64,000 bases of DNA from Saccharopolyspora oryzae (GCF_027853915.1 NZ_JAQGLA010000011.1:1-64000); one strand, 5' to 3'; positions 1 to 8,681 are shown, counted from the stretch's first letter. Program-made: numbers and translations. The notes: generated from the sequence alone by a model not told the origin.

Positions 1-164
1 CGCCGGGCCAGCCCGGCGAGATCGGCCTGGACCTGAACGCCACCTCGGTGACGCTCCCGGTCGTCGGCGGCCTGCCCGCGGTGACCTCGGCCGGGACGGC
101 CAAGCCGACCGTCCGCCCGGGCCACGTCCCGCCGCGGCCGGACGTCCAGCTCAACCGGGACTGA
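1..164 (+). CDS. 3' end of an unidentified protein (partial)
   Basis: An open frame enters from the left edge (first full codon at position 3) and stops with TGA at 162-164. About 53 residues are visible, ending PPRPDVQLNRD. The tail is rich in Pro, Gly, Val and Thr and shows no motif I recognise; it could be the C-terminal linker of a secreted or envelope protein. It is convergent with the lyase-like gene at 206-919. The function cannot be judged without upstream sequence. Confidence 0.5.
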   Translation, partial: PGQPGEIGLDLNATSVTLPVVGGLPAVTSAGTAKPTVRPGHVPPRPDVQLNRD

Positions 165-205
165 CCGGAACCGTGCCGGTGGCGCGCGCCACCGGCACGG
201 CCGGA

Positions 206-919
206 TCACGGTGCCACGTCGGCGTACTCGGTGCCGATCTTCAACGCGTCGATCTCGTTGACCACGTCGTCGCCCTCGGCGCCGTAGACGCCCCACTTCG
301 GGTGGTTCTCGCTGTCGAAGGTGCGGCACGCCCAGCGGTGGGATCCGTCGGTGAACGTCTGCTGCTCACCGTCGAACCAGAACTCCACCCAGCCGCCGGT
401 GGTCTCGTCGGACAGGTGCAGGCCGAGGACGATGCTGTGCCACTCGCCCGCTGCGATCGGGCGCTCCCAGATGATGCGGGTCTCGTCGGGTTGGCGTTGC
501 AGCAGCGACAGCTTGCCGTCGATGACCTTGAGGACGACCGGGTAGTTCTGGACGTGGCTGCCGTAGGACTTCCACTGGAAGGTGGCGTTGTTGTCGACGG
601 TGCTGGACAGCTTGCTGCGCCAGCCCAGGTAGTAGGTGGAGCCGTTCTCGAAGTCGTACTCCTGGCCGTCGACGCTGATGCCGCGGCTCTCGCACCGCCG
701 GAGCCCGGCGGGCTTGTCGTAGCGCCAGATCGCGCCCTGCTCCGGGTCGTCGACCGCCGTGACGCTGCCCGGATCGGCGCATTCGGAACCGATGTGCGCG
801 AAGACGCCGGTGCCGTGCGAGGCATCGCCGTCCCACATGACCGCCGCGGACGCCGGAGGCGCCGACGCGAGCAGGAACGCCGCCGCCACCAGGGCCACGG
901 CGGGAGTTCTCCCGACCAT
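206..919 (-). CDS. Secreted polysaccharide lyase-like protein
   Basis: A 237-aa protein with a Sec signal peptide: MVGR, a hydrophobic stretch and cleavage near ASA at about residue 24. The body has the beta-rich character and spaced Trp/Tyr of heparin-lyase-like jelly-roll proteins (GWRSKLS, FQWKSYGS, GEWHSIVLGLHLS, GWVEFWFDGE). This suggests an extracellular protein that binds or cleaves polysaccharide; the exact substrate is unknown and catalytic residues were not assigned. The ATG at 919 is preferred over the longer frame (to 1051) because AAGGGA lies just upstream and the signal peptide follows at once; the longer frame would also read through the hairpin at 1009-1054. The protease gene lies immediately upstream on the same strand. 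Confidence 0.65.
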   Translation of the reverse strand: MVGRTPAVALVAAAFLLASAPPASAAVMWDGDASHGTGVFAHIGSECADPGSVTAVDDPEQGAIWRYDKPAGLRRCESRGISVDGQEYDFENGSTYYLGWRSKLSSTVDNNATFQWKSYGSHVQNYPVVLKVIDGKLSLLQRQPDETRIIWERPIAAGEWHSIVLGLHLSDETTGGWVEFWFDGEQQTFTDGSHRWACRTFDSENHPKWGVYGAEGDDVVNEIDALKIGTEYADVAP

Positions 920-1008
920 GATCGTTCCCTTCCGGCGGCGGAAGGCCAGATCTACCGGAACTCCAGGTCCGGCGTCCAGAGGTGTCACCCGAATCGCGCT
1001 GGCCAGGA

Positions 1009-1054
1009 CCCGTGAGCACTTTGGGTCGCTATAACAACCCAAAGTGCTCACGGG
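1009..1054. terminator. 46-nt hairpin between the protease and lyase genes
   Basis: Perfect 18-bp inverted repeat: CCCGTGAGCACTTTGGGT (1009-1026), a 10-nt loop, and ACCCAAAGTGCTCACGGG (1037-1054). It begins 12 nt beyond the stop of the minus-strand protease, so it is probably its terminator, although there is no U-tract. It belongs to a sequence-conserved family also found at 47771, 49960, 61313, 61416 and 62452. Confidence 0.7.
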
Positions 1055-1066
1055 CGCCCATCAGGC

Positions 1067-2215
1067 CTAACCCGTGACGAGGCTGAGGCCGTAGGCGTTG
1101 AGCGCTTCCTGGACCGGCTGGAAGTAGGTCGTACCTCCGCTGGAGCAGTTGCCGGAGCCGCCCGAGGTCGTGCCCTGGGCCTGGTTGCCGCTGATGAACG
1201 AGCCGCCCGAGTCACCCGGCTCCGCGCAGACGTTGGTCTGGGTCAGCCCGTAGACCGTGCCCTCGGCGTAGCGCACGGTCTGGTTCATCGCCTGCACGGT
1301 TCCGCAGTGCCAGCCGGTGGTCGAACCCGAGCGGCAGATCGACGAACCGGTCGGCGCCACCGACGCGCCGGAGACCACGCGGCCGTAGCCGTTGTACATG
1401 TTCACCAGCCCGCGCGGCGTCCAGTTGGAGTTGGCCGAGACCCAGGCGTAGTCGTCACCGGGGAACGACGAGCCCTGGAAGGTGCCCATCGAAACCTGGT
1501 TGTAGCCGGAGACCGCGGTCCCCGGACGGCCGCAGTGCCCGGCGGTGACCATGCCCGCAGCGCCGGAGGAGGTCCGCACCGGGAAGCCGACCGAGCATCG
1601 CCCGCCACCCATGTAGTAGGCGTCCCCGCCGATGAGGTCGTAGAGCGGCCGCGGCGCTTCGGCGACCTCTTCCACCCGCACCGAGTCGTCGAGGCTCCGC
1701 GCCTCGGCCAGGAAGTCCTCGGTGGCGGCGTCGCGCTGCGTGCGGTCGACCGACACCACGACGGAGTTCGACCGCACGTCCACGCGCCAGCCCGTGACCG
1801 ACCGCGGCGCGGACGCGTCCATGCTGTCCAAAGTGGACTTCGTGGCGTCGAGGTCCCGCTCGCTGTTGGACACCACCACGGCGTCCGCGCCGGCGGCGCG
1901 CGCGGCTTCCGCCGCACGTCCGTCGGTCACCGCCGCGACGAGCTTGCCGCGCGCCGCGTCGAAGTAGGAACCGGCGAAGGCCCCGCCCGTGCTGCCGCGC
2001 ACGGCCTGGTCCAGCCGGATCGCCTCCGCTTCCCGCGCCAGCCGGTCGTGCGCCTGCTGCTCGGTCAGCCCGAAGTCCCGCTGCATCGCGGCGAGCAGTT
2101 CCGGGGACACCTGTTGCTCCGCGGGTGCGGCGGTGGAGGGCACCGCCAGGGCGGCGAGCGTGCCCGCCGCCAGCACCGCTGCACCCAACAACCGGGTGGT
2201 TCTGCCTCGACTCAT
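1067..2215 (-). CDS. Secreted chymotrypsin-like serine protease (streptogrisin / alpha-lytic type)
   Basis: A 382-aa prepro-protease. A signal peptide (about residues 1-29) is followed by a pro-region of about 165 residues of the alpha-lytic/streptogrisin type, needed for folding and then removed. The mature enzyme begins near IGGDAYY (about 195). The catalytic triad is visible: His227 in TAGHCG, Asp255 in DDYAW and Ser336 in GDSGGS. Paired cysteines (207/228, 294/304, 330/357) fit the disulfides of the family. The length is typical of streptogrisins. The ATG at 2215 has GGGAG upstream. It acts outside the cell in protein degradation. No partner gene is evident; Maf is divergent. Confidence 0.92.
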   Translation of the reverse strand: MSRGRTTRLLGAAVLAAGTLAALAVPSTAAPAEQQVSPELLAAMQRDFGLTEQQAHDRLAREAEAIRLDQAVRGSTGGAFAGSYFDAARGKLVAAVTDGRAAEAARAAGADAVVVSNSERDLDATKSTLDSMDASAPRSVTGWRVDVRSNSVVVSVDRTQRDAATEDFLAEARSLDDSVRVEEVAEAPRPLYDLIGGDAYYMGGGRCSVGFPVRTSSGAAGMVTAGHCGRPGTAVSGYNQVSMGTFQGSSFPGDDYAWVSANSNWTPRGLVNMYNGYGRVVSGASVAPTGSSICRSGSTTGWHCGTVQAMNQTVRYAEGTVYGLTQTNVCAEPGDSGGSFISGNQAQGTTSGGSGNCSSGGTTYFQPVQEALNAYGLSLVTG

Positions 2216-2598
2216 GGTCGACTCCCTCGATCCGTTTCTGGGCAGGGATCACCCGCGCACGACCGATCGGGCCGCGATGCGCGGGAGCTGGAGCCCCGGC
2301 GTCCACCGCCGGGGACGAACGCCCGCCCGAAGAGCAGGGCGGGTGGAGCAGAGGAAGGAATGAGCCCGAACCGACCGCAGACCGCGACGATTCGTGCGAA
2401 GGACATTTAAAGAGACCGTCGCCGCAGCGGACACCACCTTTCGGGGCATCCTTGACACCTGAATCCCGCTGCAGGACGGGCTTTTCGGCGCGGAACCGCC
2501 AGCAGCAGCACTGGCCGATGGGCCGAGCGGGGCGAAGGCGGTTCGTCGCTTCGAGCCGGGAGCGGAGCCGGCGCGGGGCGGTCTCTACCATCGGCGGC
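2216..2598. other. Divergent intergenic region, protease / maf
   Basis: 383 bases between two divergent genes with no coding frame I can support. It must hold both promoters. A TTGACA hexamer at 2452-2457 faces maf, but no convincing -10 follows at 17-18 nt. Nothing else stands out. Confidence 0.4.
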
Positions 2599-3234
2599 GT
2601 GCGCTTCGTGCTTGCTTCCGCGTCCCCCGCCCGCCTCTCGGTCCTGCGCTCCGCCGGCATCGAGCCGCTGGTGCGGGTTTCCGGCGTCGACGAGGACGCG
2701 GTGACCGCTTCGCTGGGCGACCCCTCGCCGACCGAGCTGGTCACGGCGCTGGCGCAAGCCAAGGCCGACGCGGTCGCCGCCGAGATCGGCGCCGAGGAGC
2801 CGGACGCGGTGGTCGTCGGCTGCGACTCGATGCTGCTGATGGCGCACGGCGAGATCGTCGGCAAGCCCGGCACGCCCGAGGCGGCCGCCAAGCGCTGGGC
2901 GCAGAACGCGGGCAGCAGCGGTGAACTGCTGACCGGGCACGCGATCGTCCGGCTCCAGGGCGGCGAGGTCATCGCGCGCGCCAACGGGCACCTGGGCACC
3001 ACCGTGCGGTTCGGGGAGCCCAGCGAGGCCGAGCTGGAGGCCTACGTCGCGACCGGCGAGCCGCTGCACGTCGCGGGCGGGTTCACCCTCGAAGGCTTCG
3101 GCGGCTGGTTCGTCGAGGGTGTCGACGGCGATCCGTCGAGCGTGCTCGGGATCAGCCTGCCGCTGACCCGCAAGCTGCTCGCCGAGGTCGGCGTCAGCGT
3201 CGTGACGTTGTGGAGCACCCCGACTGCGGAGTGA
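2599..3234 (+). CDS. maf: Nucleoside triphosphate pyrophosphatase, Maf family
   Basis: A 211-aa Maf/HAM1-like house-cleaning enzyme that hydrolyses non-canonical or modified NTPs (or dTTP/UTP) to the monophosphate plus pyrophosphate. Visible signatures are the N-terminal substrate loop LASASPAR (5-12), the conserved acidic residue in VVGCDSMLL (Asp76) and GKPGTPE (88-94). The GTG at 2599 is chosen because it starts directly with the RFVLASAS motif; the frame is open further upstream but that part is not Maf-like. In mycobacteria maf follows accD5; here that neighbour is absent and a protease gene is divergent. Confidence 0.93.
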   Translation: MRFVLASASPARLSVLRSAGIEPLVRVSGVDEDAVTASLGDPSPTELVTALAQAKADAVAAEIGAEEPDAVVVGCDSMLLMAHGEIVGKPGTPEAAAKRWAQNAGSSGELLTGHAIVRLQGGEVIARANGHLGTTVRFGEPSEAELEAYVATGEPLHVAGGFTLEGFGGWFVEGVDGDPSSVLGISLPLTRKLLAEVGVSVVTLWSTPTAE

Positions 3235-3511
3235 GATCGGGCATCCGGCGCCCGAGTGAATACGAACACAATTCGGTTACCCCTGGATGGGTTTCGCCGC
3301 GCGGCTGGTTACAAATGTTCGCGATGGACACCCTCCGACGGCTGTATCTGACTTCTCGCCTGCACGTCGATCTTCGACGGCAGGCCAGCTCCGTCTGTCT
3401 GTGATCGAGCGCGGCACGGCCGCTTCCTGAGATCCGCGCGCCCTCGTCTCGCGCGCGCCGCTCGAATCCGAACTGCCTTCGAACCCCACTCCGCGAATCC
3501 GGGAGACCCCT

Positions 3512-4855
3512 GTGTCCACCTCCGCTGGGCGATCGCGCCTGCGCTTCAACCCCAAGCTGTTCGCCGTGGCCGTCGTCGCGTCGCTGGTGCTCGGCGCTCT
3601 GCTCGGCTACATCGCCAAGCAGACCGGCGCCGAGTGGCTCACCACGACGCTGGACACCATCGGCACGACCTTCACCAAGCTGCTCACCTTCACCGTGCTG
3701 CCGCTGATCTTCACCGCGATCGTGGTGGGCATCAACAGCCTCCGCGGTCTCGGCGGCGGCCGGACCGCGGCGCGCCTGGGCGGCAAGACCGCGCTGTGGT
3801 TCGCCATCACCTCGCTGATCGCGGTGGTGATCGGCCTGGCCGTCGGCTCGGTGTTCCAGCCCGGCAAGGGCCTGGTCATCGAACCCGACCCGGAGAAGCT
3901 GCAGTCCATCGGCGAGAAGACCCACGGCTCCTGGCTGGACCTGGTCAACGGTCTGGTGCCCAGCAACCTGATCAGCGCCTTCTCCGAGGGCGAGACGCTG
4001 CAGGTCGTGTTCATCGCGCTGATCATCGGCGCCGCCACCTACAGCCTCGGCGAGAAGGCCGCGCCGTTCGTCGAGTTCAACAAGGCCGCCTTCGAGGTCA
4101 TCCAGCGCGTGCTCGGCTGGATCATCAAGCTCGCCCCGATCGGCACCCTCGGCCTGATCGGCAACGCCGTGGCCAGCTACGGCAACGAGTTCTTCGCGCC
4201 GCTGCTGAAGCTGATCGGCTCCACCTACGTGGCCTGCGCGCTGGTGCTGTTCGTGGTCTACCCGCTGCTGCTGGGCCTGGTCGCCAAGGTCAGCCCGGTG
4301 CGCTTCTTCGCCAAGTCCTGGAACGTGCTGCAGTTCGCGTTCGTCTCCCGCTCCTCCAGCGCGAGCCTGCCGCTGACCCGGCAGACCACCGAGGACCTGG
4401 GCGTTCCGGCGTCCTACGCGAACTTTGCGGTGCCGCTGGCCACGACCACCAAGATGGACGGCTGCGCCGCGATCTACCCGGCGGTCGGTTCGATCTTCAT
4501 CGCGAACCTCTTCGGCATCAGCCTCGGCCCGGTGCAGTACCTGACGATCGTCGCGGTCGCGGTGTTCGGCTCGATCGCCACCGCCGGCGTCACCGGCTGG
4601 TTCACCATGCTGACGCTGACCACCGCCGCGCTGGGCTTCCCGCCCGAGGTGGTCGCCACCGGCATCGCCATCGCCTACGCGGTGGACCCGATCATGGACA
4701 TGATGCGCACCGCCACCAACGTCGCGGGCCAGATCGTGGTGCCGACCGTGGTCGCCCGCAGCGAGGGCCTGCTCGACGACGAGGTGCTGGCCAAGCCGAG
4801 CACCCCGCTGGTCGAGAGCAAGGCCGCCGACGAGACCGAGCTCGTCAACGCCTGA
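3512..4855 (+). CDS. Dicarboxylate/amino acid:cation symporter (SLC1/DAACS family)
   Basis: A 447-aa inner-membrane transporter that takes up dicarboxylates or acidic/neutral amino acids with Na+ or H+. Family hallmarks are visible: the serine-rich hairpin SRSSSAS (279-285), KMDGCAA in TM7 (314-320, with Lys where NMDG is usual) and DPIMDMMRTATNVAG in TM8 (392-406). The length fits GltP/DctA/SstT proteins. The GTG at 3512 follows GGGAGACCCCT. The last residues are hydrophilic and cytoplasmic. It stands alone; a strong terminator follows at 4866-4905 and 277 noncoding bases precede it. The substrate cannot be fixed from sequence alone. Confidence 0.9.
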   Translation: MSTSAGRSRLRFNPKLFAVAVVASLVLGALLGYIAKQTGAEWLTTTLDTIGTTFTKLLTFTVLPLIFTAIVVGINSLRGLGGGRTAARLGGKTALWFAITSLIAVVIGLAVGSVFQPGKGLVIEPDPEKLQSIGEKTHGSWLDLVNGLVPSNLISAFSEGETLQVVFIALIIGAATYSLGEKAAPFVEFNKAAFEVIQRVLGWIIKLAPIGTLGLIGNAVASYGNEFFAPLLKLIGSTYVACALVLFVVYPLLLGLVAKVSPVRFFAKSWNVLQFAFVSRSSSASLPLTRQTTEDLGVPASYANFAVPLATTTKMDGCAAIYPAVGSIFIANLFGISLGPVQYLTIVAVAVFGSIATAGVTGWFTMLTLTTAALGFPPEVVATGIAIAYAVDPIMDMMRTATNVAGQIVVPTVVARSEGLLDDEVLAKPSTPLVESKAADETELVNA

Positions 4856-4865
4856 TCCGCTCCGC

Positions 4866-4905
4866 TCGGAGGGCCCCGTCGACACCGGTCGGCGGGGCCC
4901 TCCGA
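4866..4905 (+). terminator. Rho-independent-type terminator after the symporter
   Basis: Perfect 13-bp stem TCGGAGGGCCCCG / CGGGGCCCTCCGA with a 14-nt loop, starting 10 nt after the symporter stop and followed by CGTTT. Confidence 0.8.
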
Positions 4906-4979
4906 CGTTTCGCGGAACAGAGCCGGAACCCTCCGCTCACCCGGCTCGAACGGGGGTCCGCCGACCGTAGGATGGGGGC

Positions 4980-5342
4980 GTGGAGAAGGGACGGCGGGGC
5001 AAGGACCTCCGCATCGGCGACCCCGAGCGCGAAGGCGCGATGCGGCTGCTCGGCGAGCACTTCGCCGTCGGACGCCTCGACGTCGGCGAGTACGACGAGC
5101 GCTGCCGCCAGGTCGCCGCGGCCCGGTTCAGCTCCGAGATCGAGGCGCTGTTCGAAGATCTGCCCGATCCCCGGCCGATCCGCGTGCCCCAGACGCCCGA
5201 GCCCCGCCCGGTGGGGATGAAGGTCGCGCTCGCGGTCGGCGTGGCGGTGCTGGCCGTGCTGCTGCTCGTCGTCGCCCGGCAGGCCGCGCTGATCGTGCTG
5301 ATCCCGCTGATCGCCGTCCTCTGGTTCACCTGGCGCCGCTGA
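4980..5342 (+). CDS. DUF1707 SHOCT-like membrane protein
   Basis: A 120-aa protein. Residues about 8-62 match the DUF1707 domain of actinobacteria: RIGDPERE, an L..HFA.GRL...EYDER motif and a following helix ending in DLP. A proline-rich linker leads to a C-terminal hydrophobic segment (about 80-116) that makes one or two membrane passes, ending TWRR. The domain is related to short oligomerisation (SHOCT) modules; its biochemical role is unknown. The GTG at 4980 opens the frame close to the DUF1707 start. It is preceded by the symporter terminator, so it is a separate unit. Confidence 0.85.
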   Translation: MEKGRRGKDLRIGDPEREGAMRLLGEHFAVGRLDVGEYDERCRQVAAARFSSEIEALFEDLPDPRPIRVPQTPEPRPVGMKVALAVGVAVLAVLLLVVARQAALIVLIPLIAVLWFTWRR

Positions 5343-5405
5343 AGATCACTCGGTTCATCTACCAGGACCGCGCCGCCTCCGACCACGCTTCGTTACGGTG
5401 ATGGC

Positions 5406-6062
5406 ATGCACAGCTCGCGGATCACCGGAGCTCGGCGGTTGAGCGCGCTGCTCGCCGCCAGCACGCTCGCCCTCACCGGGTGCAGCCTCTGGCAGTCGCA
5501 ACCGACCGCGGACACCGCGGCCCCACCACCGATGCCGCTGCCCACGACGAGCACCCAGCCCCCACCGCCACCACGGCCCTACGAGCTCGGGCTCGACGGC
5601 GTCGCGGCGTGCACGCTGCTCACCACCGCCCAACGCAACCAGCTCGGCTTCGACCGCGACCCGATGCCCGACTCCGAGGCGGGTTTCGGCAACGCGGCGA
5701 CCTGCAGCTACCGCAACACCACCGCCAAGGTGGGCGCCCGGCTGGCGCTGATCACCACCGAGGGCATGAGCGTGTGGACCGACGACACCGCGCAGGTGGA
5801 GGCCACCCAGGTGGTCGTCGGCGGATTCCCGGCGCTGGTCATCAAGACGCCCGGGCTCGACCTGTCCTGCAACGTGGCGGTGGACGTCGCCGAGGGCCAG
5901 CACCTCGACGTCCTGTACCGCGACGACGGCGGGCAACCGCCGTCACCGGTGGACCAGCTGTGCGCCGGAGCCCAGCGGGTCGCGGAGGACGCGGTGGTCA
6001 CCCTGTCCTCGCCGGAGACCTCGGAACCCACGCAGACCAGGCAGACCACCCAGCCGCGTTGA
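5406..6062 (+). CDS. DUF3558-type lipoprotein
   Basis: A 218-aa lipoprotein: n-region with Arg, hydrophobic core LSALLAASTLALTG and lipobox LTGC with the lipidated Cys at residue 26. A Pro/Thr-rich linker (about 35-58) is followed by a globular domain with the DUF3558 pattern: early Cys after LDGVAACTLLT, NAATCSYRN, LSCNVAVDVAEGQ and a final LC before the tail. It lies outside the membrane, tethered by lipid. It precedes the PE/PPE/EspG-type genes (245-base gap), an arrangement common in Pseudonocardiaceae, so a role near ESX secretion is plausible but not shown. Confidence 0.85.
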   Translation: MHSSRITGARRLSALLAASTLALTGCSLWQSQPTADTAAPPPMPLPTTSTQPPPPPRPYELGLDGVAACTLLTTAQRNQLGFDRDPMPDSEAGFGNAATCSYRNTTAKVGARLALITTEGMSVWTDDTAQVEATQVVVGGFPALVIKTPGLDLSCNVAVDVAEGQHLDVLYRDDGGQPPSPVDQLCAGAQRVAEDAVVTLSSPETSEPTQTRQTTQPR

Positions 6063-6306
6063 TCACGCAGTGCGATCAGTTGCCCAATGCAAAGAGTGAT
6101 ACTCACCGCTTATGGAGCACTCCCCAGCGTGACGATTGGTGACTACAGTGTCCGCTGGACGTTTAGTAGCTTGAGCGCTCGGGCGTTCCGCTCACCGGCC
6201 AGGTGCCCGCACAACACCTGACCCGGCGCGCGGCCCCGCACAACCGCGCGTTCGAGCACGAGGGCCTGCACCCGCGATCAGGGCCCTTACCTGTGGGAGG
6301 GAAAAC

Positions 6307-6678
6307 GTGCCGCTAACTGCTCCGTGGGGCGACAGCTCGACCGAAGCCCTGCCGGGAGTGTCCGGCGGCTCGATGCAGGTCGAGCCCGCCGCCATCCCCC
6401 GGCTGGTCAACGCGCTGCAGGAATCGCTGGACGCGGTGGGCCTGCAGATCGAGCACGCCATCACCGAACTGCGCATCCGACCGTGGGCCGGCGACCCGGT
6501 CAGCGCCGACGCCGCCGAGGAGTTCAACAAGCGCTCCCTCGGCGGCGGCGACGACGCGCTGACCGCGTTGTGCGGTTACCGCGACCAGCTGCAGGCCGCC
6601 GCCGAGTCCTTGGAGCGTGCCAACCGCCAGTACTCGACCATCGACGGCGAGACCGCGATGGGCATCGGAGGCTGCTGA
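6307..6678 (+). CDS. WXG100/PE-like small ESX-associated protein
   Basis: A 123-aa, mostly helical protein. After a short N-terminal segment, two long amphipathic helices (about 24-50 and 80-112) flank RPWAGDPVS, which sits where WXG100 proteins have their turn; the Trp-Ala-Gly tripeptide resembles WXG without matching it. No signal peptide. The GTG at 6307 has a strong GGGAGGG seven bases upstream. Six bases separate it from the PPE-like gene, so the two are probably co-translated and may form a helical-bundle heterodimer like PE-PPE pairs. The ESX substrate role is inferred from the neighbours. Confidence 0.65.
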   Translation: MPLTAPWGDSSTEALPGVSGGSMQVEPAAIPRLVNALQESLDAVGLQIEHAITELRIRPWAGDPVSADAAEEFNKRSLGGGDDALTALCGYRDQLQAAAESLERANRQYSTIDGETAMGIGGC

Positions 6679-6684
6679 CCAGCG

Positions 6685-7572
6685 ATGAGCGACCACCGGT
6701 GGCAGGGGTACCGACACCCCGAGCTGTACGCGCAGATCAACGAAGGCCCGGGAGCCGACGGCTCGACCAGCAGCGTCCGGCGCTGGAGCGAGCTGACCCG
6801 CGCGCTCGGCGACATCGACGCCGGGCTGGCTTCCGTGCTGACCTCGGCGATGGCCGGGTGGAGCGGAGCCGCCGCCGACAGCGCCCACGACGGGCTGCGG
6901 CCGCTGGGCAACTGGGCCGCGCTGGCCCAGGAGGCCACGAGCGTGATGCGCGAGCGGGCCGAGGAGCAGGCGGAGTTCATCGCCAAAGCCCGCCGCGACA
7001 TGCCGCCGCCGGTGCAGGTCAGCGCGGAGGAACCGAGCGGCGCGGAAACCCTGCTGACGCACCTCTTCGGCGGGCAGACCGACTACGAGGTCCAGGAGGC
7101 CAAGCAGCACGCGGCCGAGCAGCGCGCGTTCGACGTGATGCGCACCTACGAGGCGTCGACGCAGACCAACACGACGTCGCTGGCCTCGTTCACCCCGCCG
7201 CCGCAGGTCGTCGTGGACGTCCCGCCGAGCGGGGGTTCCCACGTCTCCGCCGGTCAGCAGAACGTGACCATCAGCTGGGGTCCGGCGAACGTGCCCGCAC
7301 CGCGCGGATCGACGAGCGCGACGCAGCGCACCGGCCAGCCGATCACCACCAGGTCCGGCACCACCTCGACGCGGGGCGGTGAAGGCCGGTCCGCCGGTGC
7401 GGGGCGGCCGACCGGCAACGAGCGTTCCGGCGGTGGTGGACGCGGAAAGCGGGAGCAGCGCGACGAAACCGTGGACCAGAAGGTCACGGAGAAGGTCGGC
7501 AACCGCGGCGGGTTCTTCGACCTGGCGGAGTCGCCGTCGCGACCGGTGATCGGCGGCGAACCCGGACAATGA
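6685..7572 (+). CDS. PPE-like ESX-associated protein
   Basis: A 295-aa protein. Residues 1-110 are helical with GWSGAAADSAHDGLRPL in the position of the PPE/WXG turn, followed by a long helix (about 75-105). A central region is rich in Gln and Thr, and the C-terminal third (about 190-295) is low-complexity Gly/Ser/Arg/Thr and probably disordered. This fits the actinobacterial PPE superfamily, ESX-exported or surface proteins that partner small PE/WXG proteins. Its stop overlaps the EspG start (ATGA at 7569-7572), indicating translational coupling. Confidence 0.7.
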   Translation: MSDHRWQGYRHPELYAQINEGPGADGSTSSVRRWSELTRALGDIDAGLASVLTSAMAGWSGAAADSAHDGLRPLGNWAALAQEATSVMRERAEEQAEFIAKARRDMPPPVQVSAEEPSGAETLLTHLFGGQTDYEVQEAKQHAAEQRAFDVMRTYEASTQTNTTSLASFTPPPQVVVDVPPSGGSHVSAGQQNVTISWGPANVPAPRGSTSATQRTGQPITTRSGTTSTRGGEGRSAGAGRPTGNERSGGGGRGKREQRDETVDQKVTEKVGNRGGFFDLAESPSRPVIGGEPGQ

Positions 7573-8360
7573 CGTTCCCCGCGACCGCCCGGCAGCTGGT
7601 CCTGTCGGCGCTGGAGTTCGACGTGCTCGTCGAGCACCTCGAGCTCGAAACCATGCCGCTGGTGCTCAAAGTCCCGTCCCCCGGCCGCACCCACACCGAA
7701 CGCGCCGAGCTCGTCGACTCGGCGTGGCGCTCGCTGCACGGGCGCGGTCTCGGGCGGCCGACCGACGTCGACGCCGACCTGGAGCGGATGCTGCGCCTGC
7801 TGGCCCACCCGGACCGCGAGGTCGACGGGCGGCTCTGGCTGGACCGCAGCGTGCGGGTGCTCGCCGCGGCGAAGGGCGACGAAGCGGTCCTGGTCGTCAA
7901 GGACGGGGATCAGCTGACCTTCCGCTCGGCGTCGGCGAGCGGTTTGCCGCGCGAAGCGATCTCGGTTCTGCCTGCGCTGCCACCAGGTCCCGGGCGCTCG
8001 GTCTCGCTGCGCAGCAGCGACTTGGATTCCGCGGCGGAAGAAGCCGGCAACAACGTCGAGCAGCTGACCAGTGCTCTGCAACGTCGAGGCCTCCGCCCGG
8101 ACGACGCGGAAGCCCTGACGGGCATGGTTTCCGGCGTCGGCGCTCGCGGTCAGTTCGGCGCAGCGGCCCGAGACCGCTTCGGCCGCCGGGTCCGTGCAGA
8201 TCGGGTCGTCGGCTTCTTCGACACGACCCACGGCCGCTACGCCCAGCTGCGCCGGGAATCCCCGTCCGGCGACGTCTGGAGCACGATCGCCCCGGTCGAC
8301 GCCCGCCGCCTGACGGCCCACCTCGAAGAACTCCTCACCGAAGCGACCACCGACCGCTGA
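7569..8360 (+). CDS. ESX secretion-associated protein EspG
   Basis: A 263-aa EspG-family chaperone. In mycobacteria EspG binds the tip of PPE partners in the cytosol and delivers PE-PPE dimers to the ESX (type VII) machinery. Visible features are the N-terminal LSALEFDVLVEHL, a central segment with DGRLWLDR and VLAAAKGDEAVLVV, and the C-terminal VGFFDTTHGRYAQLRRESPSGD, where a strand pattern with GRY is typical of the family. The length fits. It is translationally coupled to the PPE-like gene. No ESX core genes (EccB-E, MycP) are in the window, so the cassette must use a system encoded elsewhere. Confidence 0.85.
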   Translation: MTFPATARQLVLSALEFDVLVEHLELETMPLVLKVPSPGRTHTERAELVDSAWRSLHGRGLGRPTDVDADLERMLRLLAHPDREVDGRLWLDRSVRVLAAAKGDEAVLVVKDGDQLTFRSASASGLPREAISVLPALPPGPGRSVSLRSSDLDSAAEEAGNNVEQLTSALQRRGLRPDDAEALTGMVSGVGARGQFGAAARDRFGRRVRADRVVGFFDTTHGRYAQLRRESPSGDVWSTIAPVDARRLTAHLEELLTEATTDR

Positions 8361-8373
8361 GCCCGCCGCGAAC

Positions 8374-8395
8374 CGCAGTTTCAATTGAAACTGCG
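8374..8395. repeat. Type-A palindrome, copy 1
   Basis: A 22-nt perfect palindrome, CGCAGTTTCAA joined to TTGAAACTGCG. It starts 13 nt after the espG stop. The same core recurs at 8414, 54409, 54453 and 61625. Confidence 0.85.
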
Positions 8396-8413
8396 ATCCG
8401 CCGTGCCTGGGTT

Positions 8414-8437
8414 CCGCAGTTTCAATTGAAACTGTGG
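8414..8437. repeat. Type-A palindrome, copy 2
   Basis: CCGCAGTTTCAA joined to TTGAAACTGTGG: a 24-nt palindrome with one G.T-type mismatch, 18 nt after copy 1. Confidence 0.8.
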
Positions 8438-8557
8438 TTCAGTACCACCCGCACCGAACCCCGGAACCACGACCCGACGACCCACCGCAGGACACCGGGG
8501 TCAGGTCCCGAACCGCCAGGTGCCCCGGGCCGTGTCCGGTGGGTGCTCCGTGACGGG

Positions 8558-8603
8558 CGCAAATTCAATGGAAATCGGAGGTCCGATTTCCATTGAATTT
8601 GCG
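8558..8603. repeat. Type-B 46-nt palindrome, copy 1
   Basis: Perfect 22-bp arms (8558-8579 and 8582-8603) around a 2-nt centre; each arm contains TTCAATGGAAAT or its complement. It lies 78 nt downstream of the minus-strand glpD stop. A near-identical copy is at 54555-54600, again after two type-A palindromes. Confidence 0.85.
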
Positions 8604-8681
8604 TTGGCCCGCAACGAGATCCGGCGCCGATGCGCCGGGGAGCGGCACATCGACGCCGGGGTCAGGAGCGGTGGAGGAGGG

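Larger units (their letters stand above)
8361..8681. other. Convergent spacer holding three palindromes
   Basis: 321 bases between the convergent espG and glpD genes. They contain two short TTTCAATTGAAA palindromes and one 46-nt palindrome, listed separately. I see no coding frame. Confidence 0.6.

Noticed and set aside
206..1051. Longer version of the lyase-like protein starting at 1051
   Set aside because: It would translate through the 46-nt hairpin, and the signal peptide and ribosome site place the start at 919.
8558..8603. Reading the 46-nt palindrome as the end of an IS element
   Set aside because: There is no transposase gene between or near the copies, and the two copies do not flank a common segment; at most a non-autonomous element is possible.
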